From Epiperipatus broadwayi (lineage: Eukaryota; Onychophora; Udeonychophora; Euonychophora; Peripatidae), in contig JAQFVV010000557.1 in NCBI GenBank assembly GCA_028023455.1, positions 124,001-188,000 on the forward strand: 64,000 nt of DNA, written 5' to 3'. Positions 39,044 through 51,513 of the stretch are shown here, piece after piece. The notes under the pieces were generated by a model, which was given only the letters and a program-made list of their open reading frames with translations, did no database searches and was not told the origin of the DNA. The position numbers and the translations under genes are program-made. Position 1 is the stretch's first letter. The number at the start of each line of letters is the position of its first letter.

Positions 39044-39550
39044 GGGATGACATAAATGCCATTTTCCATCATTTAATAATTTAGCTTAGGGTAATACATG
39101 TAATGGAGTGAGCATTTATGACAGATTGAGTATGTGTATTAGACAAATAAAAAGTAATTTAATTATCAAATACTATACTCAATGGGATAATATAAATTAT
39201 TTCATCAATATAATTAGAAAAGTATTATATTAAAACAGTGGGAAATTCAATCTATTGTCTAATCTGCTCTCGATTTATAAGAATATTTTAAAGAGTCTAA
39301 ACAATATTTGAAAGTTGTTATGAGTAACTTTAATCTTTATGATGTTTAAAATTCTGGTTGGTTGAGTGATTTAAAACTCTAACCTTTTGATTAGTCAATT
39401 ACAAAGTTAGCAGTAAAAATATTTTCATCTTTTAATATAATATTCATTTTAATTTCATTTGTAAAAAGCAAATTAATAATTTGCCAGATTATGAAAATGA
39501 ATTAAAGTTTTTTCAAAAATAAATTTCTATTTATAATTATAAAAATATTT

Positions 39551-40742
39551 GGTACTTATAACCTAATTGGGATTGGTCACTTGATGGTGTTCTGGCTCAC
39601 CAAAACACCTAACAAATGTCATTTACAAGGCCTTCATTATAGCTATAGAAAACATCTAATGTTTGTCTTAGTCATTAGAAGGCCATTGATGATGATATAA
39701 TGCAGAAATAATATAGCCTATTTCTGCTTCGTGACAGTTATTGTGAATCCACACACTTATCTTTCATGTACAGTTTGATATATATGTGTATATATTTTTA
39801 TTAGTCAAATTTTCACAATATACGTTACACAATCTTTGTATTTGTAATGAATTTAAGAAAATGGACTTTATAGTAATTTTCCAAATGACCACACCCATAT
39901 TAAAGAAGGTGCAATGTGTAAAAGCTTTCAAAGAGTACATCAAAGGAATTTGGCCGAGTTCGCATGTGAAATCTCGTTTTCACGTAGTTCATAAAATGTC
40001 TGGCGATCGTAACTTTTTCCACAGTTGCCGAAAACAGAAGCCGAGTATTTCTGCTATCCAATAAAAATATACACGATTTTTTGTAAATTTCATAGAAAGC
40101 ACATATTATAAACATGTTTGATAAGTAAAGAAGACATTTATATGTGTTTGTTGTTGTTTAAAAAAGTTTGAGTTTCTTTCTTTTGTCCGACTACAGTTAC
40201 GATATTGATATTTTTTTAATTTAGCATTACAAACAACAAAACACTAATGCTAAAACTAACCCTAAAACTAACCCTAAACTAACCCTAAAACTAACCCTAA
40301 ACTAACCCTAAAACTAACCCTAAAACTAATCCTAAAACTAACCCTAAACTAACCCTAAAACTAACCCAAAAACTAACCCTAAACCTAACCCTAACCCTAT
40401 ACAGTTGTTTTGTTATGTAGAAAGCAATAATTAAGGGAAAGACATCGCTAAATAGACATCGCAAAAAAAGTTCTAAAAACAGCGATTTCAAAATTAAAAA
40501 AGCTTGTCGTTTACTAAATCCAAAATTAAAATTAAACAACTTTTTAAATAAAAAAAAAGTTATATAAATTAAAGTTAAACAACTTTTTAAATAAAAAAAA
40601 GTTATAGCAATCAATAAATTAATAGCCAAAAAAAAAACAGCGATTCAATTTAAAAATAACGCGGCCCCAAACATTGTATTGTATTGTTTTTGACTACCAA
40701 CAATGCCATCAAGTGCCCAAGTCCAATTACATTATAATTACC
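39551..40742. mobile_element. 1.19-kb TIR transposon, non-autonomous, with 8-bp target duplication
   Basis: The ends are GGTACTTATAACCTAATTGG... and, inverted from 40742, GGTAATTATAATGTAATTGG.... The TIRs match at 33 of the first 41 positions without gaps. AAATATTT stands at 39543-39550 and again at 40743-40750. Removing the element plus one AAATATTT restores the sequence of the uninterrupted MITE copy at 28484-28690, which proves insertion. An 8-bp duplication and GG termini fit Merlin among known superfamilies, and hAT less well because it starts CA. Inside are a frame of 92 codons (39786-40064) without a recognised domain, the telomere-like array (40249-40400) and a 33-bp direct repeat (40530-40606). 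No transposase is visible. Confidence 0.8.
40249..40400 (-). repeat. Interstitial degenerate telomere-like array
   Basis: About 150 bases of CTAAAACTAACC and CTAAACTAACC units (12 and 11 bp). It ends on the right in ACCTAACCCTAACCCTA, which on the minus strand is true TTAGGG repeat. Most units are a two-hexamer variant, TTAGGGTTAGTT. The array sits inside the TIR transposon and did not arise here by chromosome fusion. The minus-strand frame 40297-40629 runs through it and is not a gene. Confidence 0.85.
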
Positions 40743-41228
40743 AAATATTTTATAGTGGAGAACCTAAAAAGAATGTTCATTACCTATTAGAAAATGTTGA
40801 ATACATCATTAATTTTCTTTCTCAATTTATGTTCGTGTAAAAACTAAATAATGTTTTCTAAAATCTTAACTATTTTTCTAAAATAATTTTATTACAGCAT
40901 ATTTTATCAAAATAATTTATAATATGTAAAAAAAATACTTTAAAAGTTAGATTTTTGTTTTGAAAATCAAACAAAGAAGTTGGAATGGTGGAAATTGTTG
41001 ACAAGTGCTCCCTTTTGTTCTCTATGAGCAACAATCATTGTTAAAATTTTAAATTTAAATATTATTGATTTTGTACTTGTAATATAATTCTAGAGAGGGC
41101 AGCATGTTATGGTACTTTTTAAGCTTTAAAATGAGCATAAATTCACTATAATAATGTAAAAACTGTTAGTTTTAGAGTGAGTTAAAGCCATGTACATCGA
41201 GAAATGAACGTGACAGCCAACAGGTTAA

Positions 41229-42329
41229 TACAATAATTGGGAAAAAAACATTTAAAAAATAAAAGTGAGTAAATTTGGTTTCTAAGAATGAAATATGCAA
41301 ATATAAAAACTTCAATGAAACAAAACTGTACTAAATAATTACTTTATTATTGTTAAAAACATGAATTCATACATATATGGCTGTACATAAATTATATGTA
41401 TAGATTTTTTAAAAAATGAAATTACAATTGCAAGCTTTGCAGACAAAACTCCTAGAATTCTCACTATTGGTAAGAATCATTTATAACATGTTATGATATC
41501 ATAACTACCTACACTTTTTCTCTTAATCACTATTATTAAAGTTGATACTCATACATACCAAGCCGCACTAGCAACATTAATGTCCCAAGTGCAGCCCTAA
41601 AAAAAAAATACTGACTGACATATTGCATGGTCATGTTACATTTTTAAATAAATTTGTTATTTATAATTGCAAATGCAAAACTAATTTTTGTAACGTTATA
41701 TATTAAAAATTAAGCTTAGAGTATATATTTTTGTTTGTTTGTCTAATCTTAATATATATTTATAGACATTCAGTTTGCATCTGTAGAGTTTAAAACAATG
41801 CTGTCGATTTCAGTACATTATAATAAAATTATCTTTTAATGTATGAAATAGATATTTATCGGTAAAGTGAAAGGTTTTGTTATTAACGGAATAAAAATAT
41901 GTTGTTATATGAAAAGATTGTAACATTTGACTTATGAAACTGATTTCAAAATTCAATAACTTCTGAACGTGTATGTTGAAGTTTAAAAAAAAATAATAAT
42001 AAAATAAGATTGAAAAATAAAATAATTAACTTTAAAATTACAAATTGGAAGAATATTTTTTTCACAAATATATTCAAATGCTATTTTAAATTAAATATCA
42101 TATTTTAAGTTATAATAAAATGGTTTTATTGCTAAAAAATTAATAAGGTGTTCATGCGCCACCGAAAATGAAACAGTTGAACGTGATTCGATTATTTTAT
42201 GCTTTAAAATCTGCCACTTGATCACTGCATTATTAATTTTTTAATTTTAAATAAAAAATATTTAAAATACATTAATTAAAATTTGATAGTAAATTAATCA
42301 GTTTCAACTAGATACAGGATAGTGCATCA
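41229..42329. other. AT-rich spacer, no gene seen
   Basis: No frame above background. It may contain the degraded 3' end of the hAT element, including a patch at 42160-42200 that is less AT-rich, but no terminal repeat was identified. Confidence 0.5.
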
Positions 42330-43797
42330 TTGACATTAAAATTAAATGGTGGAGTTTACTAAAGATTGATCTTTAGAAATTTTCTGAAAATCATCAAATC
42401 TTGTAAATTCATTAAAGCCTCATATTTCTTAAAATCCGCACATTTCAAGTTTTTTTCTCTTTTTTGAAAGATTGGAAAATGGGTTAACTATTTATTTTGA
42501 AATTGTTGCAAAAATAACTTGAATTTTCTCGTAAATGATGAGACATTTATATACATATCAAAAATAAATAGTCCTTTCCTTTATAATAATAAATTTAATT
42601 CATTTTGATGTGAAAACAGCCATCGTTCATCTTTTAATTCACAAAATTCATTCAGTTTGTCCTTAGCATTTATGAAGCGAACAATTTCATCTAACAAATC
42701 ATGAAATTGTTTTTAACACTTTTGCAAGCCTAAGCCATCTTATGTTCATATAGTAAGAAATATTATTAAAATAAACATTCAATATCTTTCAAAAATATTT
42801 GAATTGCCAGTGGTTTAAAGCTCATCCATGAATAAAATTAACAACTTTTATTATAATCATTATAGCATGCTTCAGTTTTAAAACGTTTTTACTAAGGGTT
42901 TCTTGATTGTGTAAGAAAATTTATTTCTATACCTGGAATATGCTTTATTTATTTGCTTATTCTTTTTAATAATTCAATGTTTTTTCCTGTTAAACTATGA
43001 TACCCATCGTTTGTGATGTTGACAATTTTGTCCCACTTTATATTATAACATTTGTAATACAAGCTTATTAAATTAGATCATGTGATATATGACTTGATTT
43101 CTTTTCAACTTTATATTGTGTTTTTGCAAAGTGTCTTGAAGAGCTATAAAAAATCTTCACCAGTCATTGTATCTTTTATAGGATATGCAGAAAATAATTC
43201 TTCATAATTTCTAATCTATGATTTACACCTTGCATAAAAATTAAAAGTTGGCTCTTACTGGTAATGTCACATGACTCATCTAAAGCCAGTGCATGGTAAG
43301 TATAATTTTCAATTTTAATTTTAATTGATCACATAAATTATTTGAAATACTATCAGTTCATCTCACAAGAGTTCTCTGTGACAGATACATTTTTTCAAAT
43401 GTCACTTTTTTATCAGAACATAATAATTCAGTAATATCTATCAAACACCCTTTTATAAATTCTCATCAGAAAATGATTTAACATTGTTTTGCAATCTTAT
43501 GTACAACAAGGTAACTAGCTTTTGTCACAGCTCTATTTATATTTGACAAAATTTTCAGAGTATTTTGTTGCTTATGCAAACCACATTTTAATTTTTCTGC
43601 TTCAATTTTCATTTGTTCTGGTGAAAATAGTTTATGTTTTATGAAATGTTTTCTTGGAAAATGCCTTTTTAAATTATATTCTTTAAAAATGGAAATACTT
43701 TTATTACAAACCGAACAAACAGCTTTATCATCTATATTTGCAAATAAATATCTAAATGTTCAATTATCATTGAAAATGGGGCATTCAGCATCAGTTT
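42330..43797 (-). pseudogene. hAT-family transposase pseudogene with BED zinc finger (GTF2IRD2-like)
   Basis: Minus-strand translation from about 43797 gives a hAT transposase of the GTF2IRD2/ZBED type. The N-terminal tag AECPIFNDN is followed by a BED-like finger, C-x2-C-x14-H-x4-H, with CSVC at 43706-43717 and the two His at 43646-43663. Next come KHKLFSPEQMKIEAEKLK, AVTKASYLVVHKIAKQC, FIKGCLIDITELLCSDKK, LSQRTLVR and, after frame changes, MTGEDF near 43165 and RWLRLAKVLKTI near 42730. NPFSN near 42475 and PPFNFNVNDALSCI near 42330 follow. It carries many stops and frameshifts. The catalytic acidic residues could not be placed. The hAT C-terminal dimerisation part is missing or unreadable. 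The plus-strand frame 43641-43835 is a shadow. Confidence 0.8.
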
Positions 43798-44368
43798 TTC
43801 TTTTTTTTTTAATTGGCTCATTTTATAAGCTATAAATTATATTAAATTAAAAATTGTAATAGTTTGAAAAGGCATAAACTTACTTATAAAATATCATGCA
43901 CCCATATTATTTTTTCCAATAAGAAGTTAAACTCAAAAGACCTTCATTGTTCTATTGATACTACAATCATGCATAGAATATACAGTATTTTTAAAAAATG
44001 GAAATTAATGTTATTTGCGATATGATCCCTCCCATATTTTTATATTTTGTAATATAAAATGGGTATTTTAGACGTTATGATTAAATTTAAGCAAGTTATG
44101 ACAAAATTTTTAATTTTTATAGTTAGTATTTTATATTTTTCACACCATAAGTGGACACAAAGTACTAACTAGCAACTTTGGCCATTGTTCTCCAAGTGTT
44201 TTTAAGTGTCAAAGTCAGAAATCATACCAAAGTGTTTTAAACTTTCATAATAAATTTTAAATATAAATAAATATATTTCTCATTTTTTACATTAATCGTT
44301 CCAAATTGCAGCATCACTACATTTAAGCATTTCTGATGTTTTTCTTTGTCTCACACATCAATGTAAAA
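43798..44368. other. AT-rich spacer upstream of the hAT pseudogene
   Basis: Probably includes the former 5' untranslated part of the hAT element. No terminal inverted repeat was recognised, so the element boundary is unknown. Confidence 0.45.
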
Positions 44369-44749
44369 TATATGATAAAATGATTATTTCTTTTCAGAAA
44401 ATAATAAATTTGACTTCATTTGATAGATATTTTTGTCTACTACTGAAATAAATTTTTAATGTTTACATTTTGTTTCTGTAAATATTAAAAAATGAGAATG
44501 TAATCAAAACAAAGACTTTACATGTCATCATTTTTAGAAAGATTATTTTCAGTTTATAAATATATGATAAAATGATTATTACTTACCAGAAAATAAAAAA
44601 TTTGACTTCCTTTGACAGATATTTTTGTTTACTACTGAAATAAATTTTAAATGTTCACATTTTGTTTCTGTAAAATTAAAAAAATGAGACTGCAATCAAA
44701 ACAAAGACACACCTCATTCTTTCTAGAAAGATTATTTTCAGTTTATAAA
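44369..44749. repeat. Tandem duplication, ~192-bp unit, two copies
   Basis: 44369-44560 and 44561-44749 align along their whole length, from TATATGATAAAATGATTATT to AGATTATTTTCAGTTTATAAA, with scattered substitutions and small indels. There is no open frame. Confidence 0.85.
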
Positions 44750-46380
44750 ATCAATGAAATATTTCTTGTTTCTCATTATTTTTAAAAACATGAATGAATA
44801 TTTATTTATTTCTCTTATATCTAATGAATTATGCTTTAAAAGTTAAAATTTTGCTATATTATATTTTCTTACTGTAAATATAATATAGATTGTTTACCTT
44901 CAAAGCTAAAAATTTTTAATTTGTTTGAGATCATATTTATGCTAGCTGCTAATATAACATTATATTTTTGAAAATAAAGTATTTCAAGTCAAAATAAGTT
45001 ATTAATAATTTATATTTCTTGATATCTAATAACTATAGTGCAAATTATTTTTAAAAAAATATTTAAAACCGTAATAAATTTGCAAATAAACATGTTTTTG
45101 TGTCATTGGAAACTGCAATGTCATAAAATTTTGAACATATTACAGCCTTGGCAAGAGACAATGGCTGAACATATCAGGGCAGGGCTTAGGTCTATTGTTA
45201 GACTGGAAATTTTGTATTTCCTGCCTTTTAGCACAGAATTTTCAAAAAAAAATATTATACTAAAATATACCATTTTACATGCATTTTAACATATAATACT
45301 TACAAAAAAATTCACTAGGGGTGAATTAGCCAAAAGATGAAATAATTCACTTCAACCGGTTGTAAAGTTAATAATTAGGCTTTTACATTAATTTACCTAA
45401 ATATCAACATTGATTTCGAAAATTTTCAAATTTTACAAGAAAAATAATCAAGGGAAAGTGAATAGTGCTTGACCACTATTCAAGCTAAGTGAATAACACT
45501 TGACCACTATTTGCATATCAATGACATTTGGTGATAACTAGCAAAATGCAACTATTTTTCCTAAGTATTTATGAATTTTATGATTACTTTTTACACTATA
45601 TTGACTAATAATGTGGCTAGATTTAGATTTTTGTTTAAAATATTTAATTTTAAATAATAAAAAAAGACAACAGAAATGAATAATCAGATATCGTAATTTT
45701 TAAGACACAAGAAATTACCAGCGATAAAATGTAATGATTAGTTTAAATATAATTCCTTTGTTTTATTGCAGGCTATTTTTAATATGTTTTTCTTATATTT
45801 TTCTTCAGTTATTAATGTTATATTTTTAATTTTTCGTTACATTTAACCAATTTGAATGTAAACTAATTCAATTTTTAGAAGCTAAATTAAAACAATTCTG
45901 ATTACTGTATATTTATATATTTATGAAAGGAAATGGGCTAGATCCATATTTCTTTTTTAAATTTAAAAAATATATTTATTGACATAATAAAATTGTACAG
46001 ATGAATAATAAATGCACTTTGTTAATGTTGGCTCATCCATTGCTGGCGTTAATGAATGAAATGAATGAATATACCCAAACTGCCTGCAAGCATTCATGTA
46101 GAGAGAACTAGAATTAAAGGAAACACAGTAGTACCATCTCAATACTTCATCGAATTATGCAGCTCAGAATTGATTAGTTAATGAGAAAAAAGTGTTAATT
46201 GCACAATTTTTTCACAGCAAAAGTATTCATTGTAACAGAAACTTTTTCACTGTGTATAATAAAATGTTGATACATATATATTATCATTGATTTTTTTTTT
46301 TTTTTTCTATACACCTATATAATCTGTTGGTTTTTCTTCATTACAATACTTATTTATATTAAAATATTGAATTATGTATT
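44750..46380. other. AT-rich spacer, no gene seen
   Basis: Nothing recognised. The frame at 45038-45289 (83 codons) is AT-composition driven, lacks any domain, and has no second copy. Confidence 0.55.
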
Positions 46381-46487
46381 TCGGTCGAGAGATCAGCGCG
46401 ACTGCCTTGCACTTGCAGGCAGTTGCCCGGGTTGCGCGTCCGCATCCCGGCCGATGCTATGACACTTAAAAAAGAAAAAGAAAAAAG
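46381..46487 (+). mobile_element. tRNA-derived SINE, family S2, copy 2
   Basis: CGGTCGAGAGATCAGCGCGACTG matches the head of copy 1 at 18384. The GCATCCCGGCCGATGCTATGACA end is identical in both copies, and an A-rich tail follows with G interruptions. The extreme 5' bases (GTGTTAG in copy 1) are altered. ATTATGTAT before and GATTATATATGTAT after may be the remains of a target duplication. Confidence 0.75.
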
Positions 46488-46611
46488 ATTATATATGTAT
46501 ATAGGAAAGCAATAAAATCAATCATGGCCATACATATGTATCAAGATTATTGATATTACATGTATATGTATTGTCCTAAGTACACATACATGTAGCATAT
46601 ATATATATATA

Positions 46612-46792
46612 TCATCATCATCAACCATTATCAATCCACTGCAGGATGAAGGTCTCTCCAAGTTTAATCCATCTTCTCCGATCTTTAGCTTCTCTTCTCC
46701 ACAACACCCCTGCACATTTTCTTATTTCATCCATCCATCTTACATGTGGTCTCTTTCTGGGTCTTTTATATATATTATCACTTGATTTTCTT
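46612..46792 (-). pseudogene. 3' end of an RTE-like LINE
   Basis: Minus-strand translation gives KRPRKRPHVRWMDEIRK, then WRREAKDRRRWIKLGE and FILQWIDNG, followed by TGATGATGATGATA. This is the last ~60 codons and 3' tail of the same LINE type as 10340-12745 and 25392-25775, a strongly 5'-truncated insertion. It is the best preserved of the three at protein level, with one frame open for 60 codons. Opposite-strand frame 46646-46870 is a shadow. Confidence 0.8.
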
Positions 46793-46865
46793 AGCTTATA
46801 CAATATAACATATGCAAGAGAGCTCTTATATATATATAGTGACGTTAATTGTTTATACTTCTATA

Positions 46866-47004
46866 TTTAATGTAATAAGCTTGTTATTTCTATAAATTAA
46901 ATACAGCTTATCGCGCACCATAAGTACTGGAAACTGCTATATTTAATTTATAGATATAACAAACTTCTCTATAGTTGCCTATAAGCGCACTTATTACATT
47001 TATT
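46866..47004. repeat. Small palindrome, ~140 bp
   Basis: 46868-46909 pairs with 46935-47002 with gaps; the shared words are AATGTAATAAG, TTGTTAT and CTATAAATTAAATA. The centre carries CATAAGTACTGGAAAC. It is MITE-like, and no second copy was seen. Confidence 0.5.
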
Positions 47005-49331
47005 ATATATGTGTGAAAACGCTCTAAAGTTAACCAATGCATAAATAAATCAAAAGTCGAAAATAAAAAAAGTAATAAAAATAATAAATTTCAGGATTGC
47101 TTATAACTTAGATGCAATATAAATATATATAAAAGTAATTAAAAAACTATATAATATTTTTTTACTTCCTATCAACGATTTATTTTGAGAATTTTAATTT
47201 TTTCAATTAATATCCAATAAAATTAAAATTTTTACGCTTTAAAAGAAAATAATTTCAACATTTTTTTTTTTTAATATTTTAAAAATAAAACTGCACATAC
47301 TTTTATTTTAAATAATTAATATACATATTGTTTGATATTGTAGCAAATTCTTAAATATATCGTTCATTGTTTTATTTTATATGCGTATATTAAAGTTTGT
47401 GTTTGTACTTTATTTTCTATCCATTGCGATAATAAACGATTAACTATTATATAATACACTCATGCAGTCACACATAAATATCCAAGGAGAAAATAAAAAG
47501 TAATTTCAAGATTAAAATATCTGGATTTATTTAATATTATTAGTTAATAATTAAAGTGTCTATGATTGCATAAATACTATTAGAGAATTTTTTTAAATAT
47601 CTTATAATTGTATTTCAAAATAGTTCTATTATATTTGTATGTTTTTGCAGTAAATAATAACTCCGCTTTACATTAGGAAATAAAATTTCTTTGATAAAAA
47701 TTATAGGGAATTATTTATATTAATATTTTTAAAAATAAAAATATATGCCACAATTATAATAAGGACAAAAATAGCGACAACTTTTTTATTACAATTGTGG
47801 TAATAAGATTATAATAAAAGAAGCTTAACTTGCAAATCTTTAGACAAAGTCATTTAAATATTTGTCACGTACTTCAGTTTAATTGTCACAATTTATCCAA
47901 TTACAATAAAAGATTTTGTTGATCATAAAAGATAATAAGCCTGATCACTTATATGTCAGTTTGAAAATTGCAAAAGCTTCTAATATTATATTTAATTCTG
48001 TATTATTTAAGTTCTCAAACATATTTGTTATCTAGCACTTTTAAAATATATGTAGCAAAAACTGAAATTAAATCATGGTTTTATATTGCTTACTTATATT
48101 GAAACTGTATGTTTACAACAAATAAGTATTTATCTATGAGGTTTTACAACTATTTAACAAGGAGCTGTAGATTAAACTAAGATATGGGTTCACTTTGGTT
48201 TTTTTAAATATGATTTTATTGTATGCATAAGTTTGGAAATCATGTGCTAAATGTTTTTATAGTTATATATAAATACAGCTTGCTAAATACAATGATCATG
48301 GGCAATCCTGAATACATCACTCATAATATTTTAAAAGATAAAGTTTATCTGGGAGGAAAATGTATGAAAACTCAAAGATGCTGTTTTTAAATGCTTTTAT
48401 TGAAGTTAAAAAATCAGTTTAAATAAGTTTTGACTTTTTTTCAAATTAGAATGAAATTTTTAAATTGAGGTTCAACATATTTAAATTCAATAGAATTACT
48501 TGAAATCTGGTATGTAACTAAGTAATATCAGGGTAATCCCTATAAAACACTCCTCTTTTCAGTAAGTTACCTAGTTTCTTAGATATAAAACAGAAGGTGG
48601 AAAATAATCATTTCTCATTATAACAGTTAATAATTCTTCTTAGAAGTTTTATTTGTTTTAAATAAATTCATAAGAGGATAGTATAAATATTTTTTCTTTC
48701 AATTTAACATTTTTTTAACATTTTAAAATTGATATTTAACAGACTTTAGTTCAATATGAGTTGATGAAATTTTGTACATTAGTTTAAAATATTCATGAAA
48801 ATGATAGGACCAATTATTTTTTAAATAGGTGAATTAATTTCTTATTTAGGAAGAGTGGGGGAAGTTTTTAAATAAGACTCATTATTGATTTCGTTTGTTA
48901 TGATTTAAATAATAAGAAAATTGTTTATAATATAGATAATATAATATAAAAATGTTACTGATTTCTTATACATATATAATTGTGTACACTTATTAAATAT
49001 GATTTATATCTAAAGAGTATATATATTAACTTACTGCAAAAATATCTAATGATATTTATACACTATGTGGGTGAAATTAATTTAAAGTAAAATTATACGT
49101 ACTAAGTGACATTCATTTATAATATAGTTTTGGTAAGCATTTTTTTAAAAAGAATAAAAAATTTCCAGTCAAAGTAAAAATGTTAAACACTTTTGACTTT
49201 AAAAATATTTCATATTTTTAATCACTTACATACACATTTATTATTATGTACACATGCTAAATAGGATATATACATAAGAGGTATACACTTTAACTTATAG
49301 AAGAAATTTCTAGTTTTATATATATATATAT
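47005..49331. other. AT-rich spacer, no gene seen
   Basis: More than 2.3 kb without a credible frame or recognised repeat. A (TA)n run at 49318-49331 abuts the following LTR. Confidence 0.6.
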
Positions 49332-51513
49332 TGTAACGAGCACAGATGTTACATTGTTTTTATTATTAAACATAAAGTTAAAATAAAAAGTTCGCATTTA
49401 AAAACTTCTTTTTTTTTTGTTAGACATAAAAATTGAAAATCTTAAACTCGTATATATATATATATAAAATCGCGCAGATGAAAAATTATTAAACGAAAAC
49501 TTTATTAAAGAAAAAGTGTTTTAAAACTAAATTTTCAGTAGAGATTTAAAGATAAAAATATATCTTTAAGTTTGAAAACACATTAATTAATCAGAAATGG
49601 AAATGATTGTTTTAATTAGTTAAATGTAAACTAGCCTTGGGCATTTAAATGTAAAAACATCGGTCAGATAGGAAAACAATAGAAACAAATAGCCAATGAA
49701 TGAAAAACAATGGAATCGGACCTCAGCGAAAGGACCATATCATCATCATGACGTAACATCCATTGGATCCTTCAAATTAATATAAAAGGACAAGTTTGAA
49801 AATTATTAATTGATTATTATTGAGAGATGTGACAGATATGTGTTAGTGTAGAGGTGAAGGAGAAGGGATTGAAAAGATGCACTCTTCAATCCCTTCAGTT
49901 CTGCTAAGAAAGAAGGAGAAATGAACTATTGTTTTCTACATTGAGAACCAGTTAAAGCAAAAACCTCCAGATGGATAAATAAATTGGCCAACAGAATACC
50001 AATCTTAGGATGAAGTGGGAATGCACGTTCATGACAAGCAACGGATAAAATTGGACGTTTTAAAAAAATCGTAAGAACTTTATATTTATTTGAACAATAA
50101 GAACTCTAAATTTTAAAACTTTTTGGTAAATACTGCAATAGAATCCTATCTGACCAAACTAAAATATTTATTAATTAGTTATAATTTTATTTGATGTGTT
50201 TCTTTTGTAAAATCATTTCCATTTATTTATTTATTTATTTATTTATTTTTGTTTTTCATTAAATTAATTATATAAATGTTAAACTTAAGTCGGGTGTCAA
50301 TGGCTGTATAGATTTGTAAAGTTATATTAGGGGAGGGTAATCTTAGGTTATTTGTGTCGTAGTTGAATTGGGTCAATGGATGGTATATATTGGTGTGATT
50401 AGTAGGTGTAATATCAGATTCACTACAGGCAGAATTGTTTCATACACCGCACTCACCGGTTTGCCTATGGAGGGAATTATAAAACGGAGAACGCAGTTTT
50501 TTTCTATGGAGTTCTTTTTTTATTGCTCTTCTTGTCAGATAGATGTAATATTCCTAGTTGACGAGAGGCAATTTCTTCTCTTAACTTTTTGGTGCTGCCA
50601 TATTTCATATTACATTGAATGCATCGATATATCAGATAAATTGATGCCAGTTTTGGCTGTGAACCTTTAGCCTAAGGTTAAATAGGAATAGAATGTTTTA
50701 TTTTCAAATGCAAATCTATGTAGTCTATTCATACTCGACACTAAATAAAAATGCATTAAATTTAAGTTGTTTATAGACGCTTGCATGGATTGGTTATCGG
50801 TTAAGTATGTTTTGGGTTTTCATATTTGATCAAAATATATAGATATTCAATAAATAATGATACCTTACGGTGAGTATCTAAAATGTATTTATTCGGATGT
50901 CTTTTAAGTTATTGGTGACAATGCAAGTATCTTATGGTGAATACTATTGGGTTACTTATAAATTTCCCTCTGCAATTGTCAGTATCAATGATTTTATATT
51001 TTGATTGTTTATGTTTATTTTGAAATGTTTTTAACCGTTGTAATCTATGTAACCGATCTATACTCAACATTATTAAAACAAATTTTTATACTTCCATCTG
51101 TGCGAACTTAATTAAAATGTAAACTTATAATATAATAGAAATTAAAATGTAAATTAAAATCTAAAGTAAAGTTAAAAATAATGTTAAATGTTAAAATGTA
51201 AACTGATACTAAAACAATTTTTAATCTTACATATATGTGCATAAATAAATGTTTGTATGCTAATTACTGGCAGTGGCTTATTTTATTTATTTTTTAATGT
51301 TGAAATATAATTAGATAAAATATGATATTATTAAATCTCTGCTACTCCCTGAGCTAGTGACTTGGGCTAATGACCGGAATCAAAATTAAAAAAAAAAAAA
51401 AATTTTTTTTTACTTACGTATCTGCCTACTTTATACATTTTTCTAGGTTCAAATGCCTAGATGGCGCCCTGTAGTGCAGATTACGTTAAAGTCCATTTCT
51501 CCGGATTGTTACA
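49332..51513 (+). mobile_element. Solo LTR, subfamily B, copy 1
   Basis: 2182 bp from TGTAACGAGCACAG to CCGGATTGTTACA, with TA dinucleotides on both sides. It shares with subfamily A the GTTCGCA word near the start, module X (about 50287-50745), module Y (about 50746-51105) and the GC-richer block GCCTAGATGGCGCC near the end. X and Y, however, are in the opposite order from subfamily A. The frame at 50368-50670 (100 codons) lies in module X in the element's sense direction. No interior and no second LTR in the same orientation was found. Confidence 0.85.

Larger units (their letters stand above)
39346..41224. mobile_element. piggyBac-like MITE, copy 2, split by another insertion
   Basis: Positions 39346-39550 match copy 1 at 28476-28678, and 40743-41224 match about 28670-29194. 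The two blocks are contiguous in copy 1. The gap is filled by the 1192-bp element at 39551-40742. The right end reads CCAACAGG then TTAA at 41225-41228. The left terminal ~18 bases of copy 1 are not seen here. Confidence 0.7.

Noticed and set aside
40249-40400. Reading the telomere-like array as a chromosome-fusion scar or chromosome end
   Set aside because: It lies inside a transposon with defined TIRs and target duplication, with ordinary sequence on both sides.
40297-40629. 110-codon minus-strand ORF with VLGLVLGLV and RVRVRF repeats
   Set aside because: The repeats are the translated telomere-like array; the rest is AT-rich with no domain.
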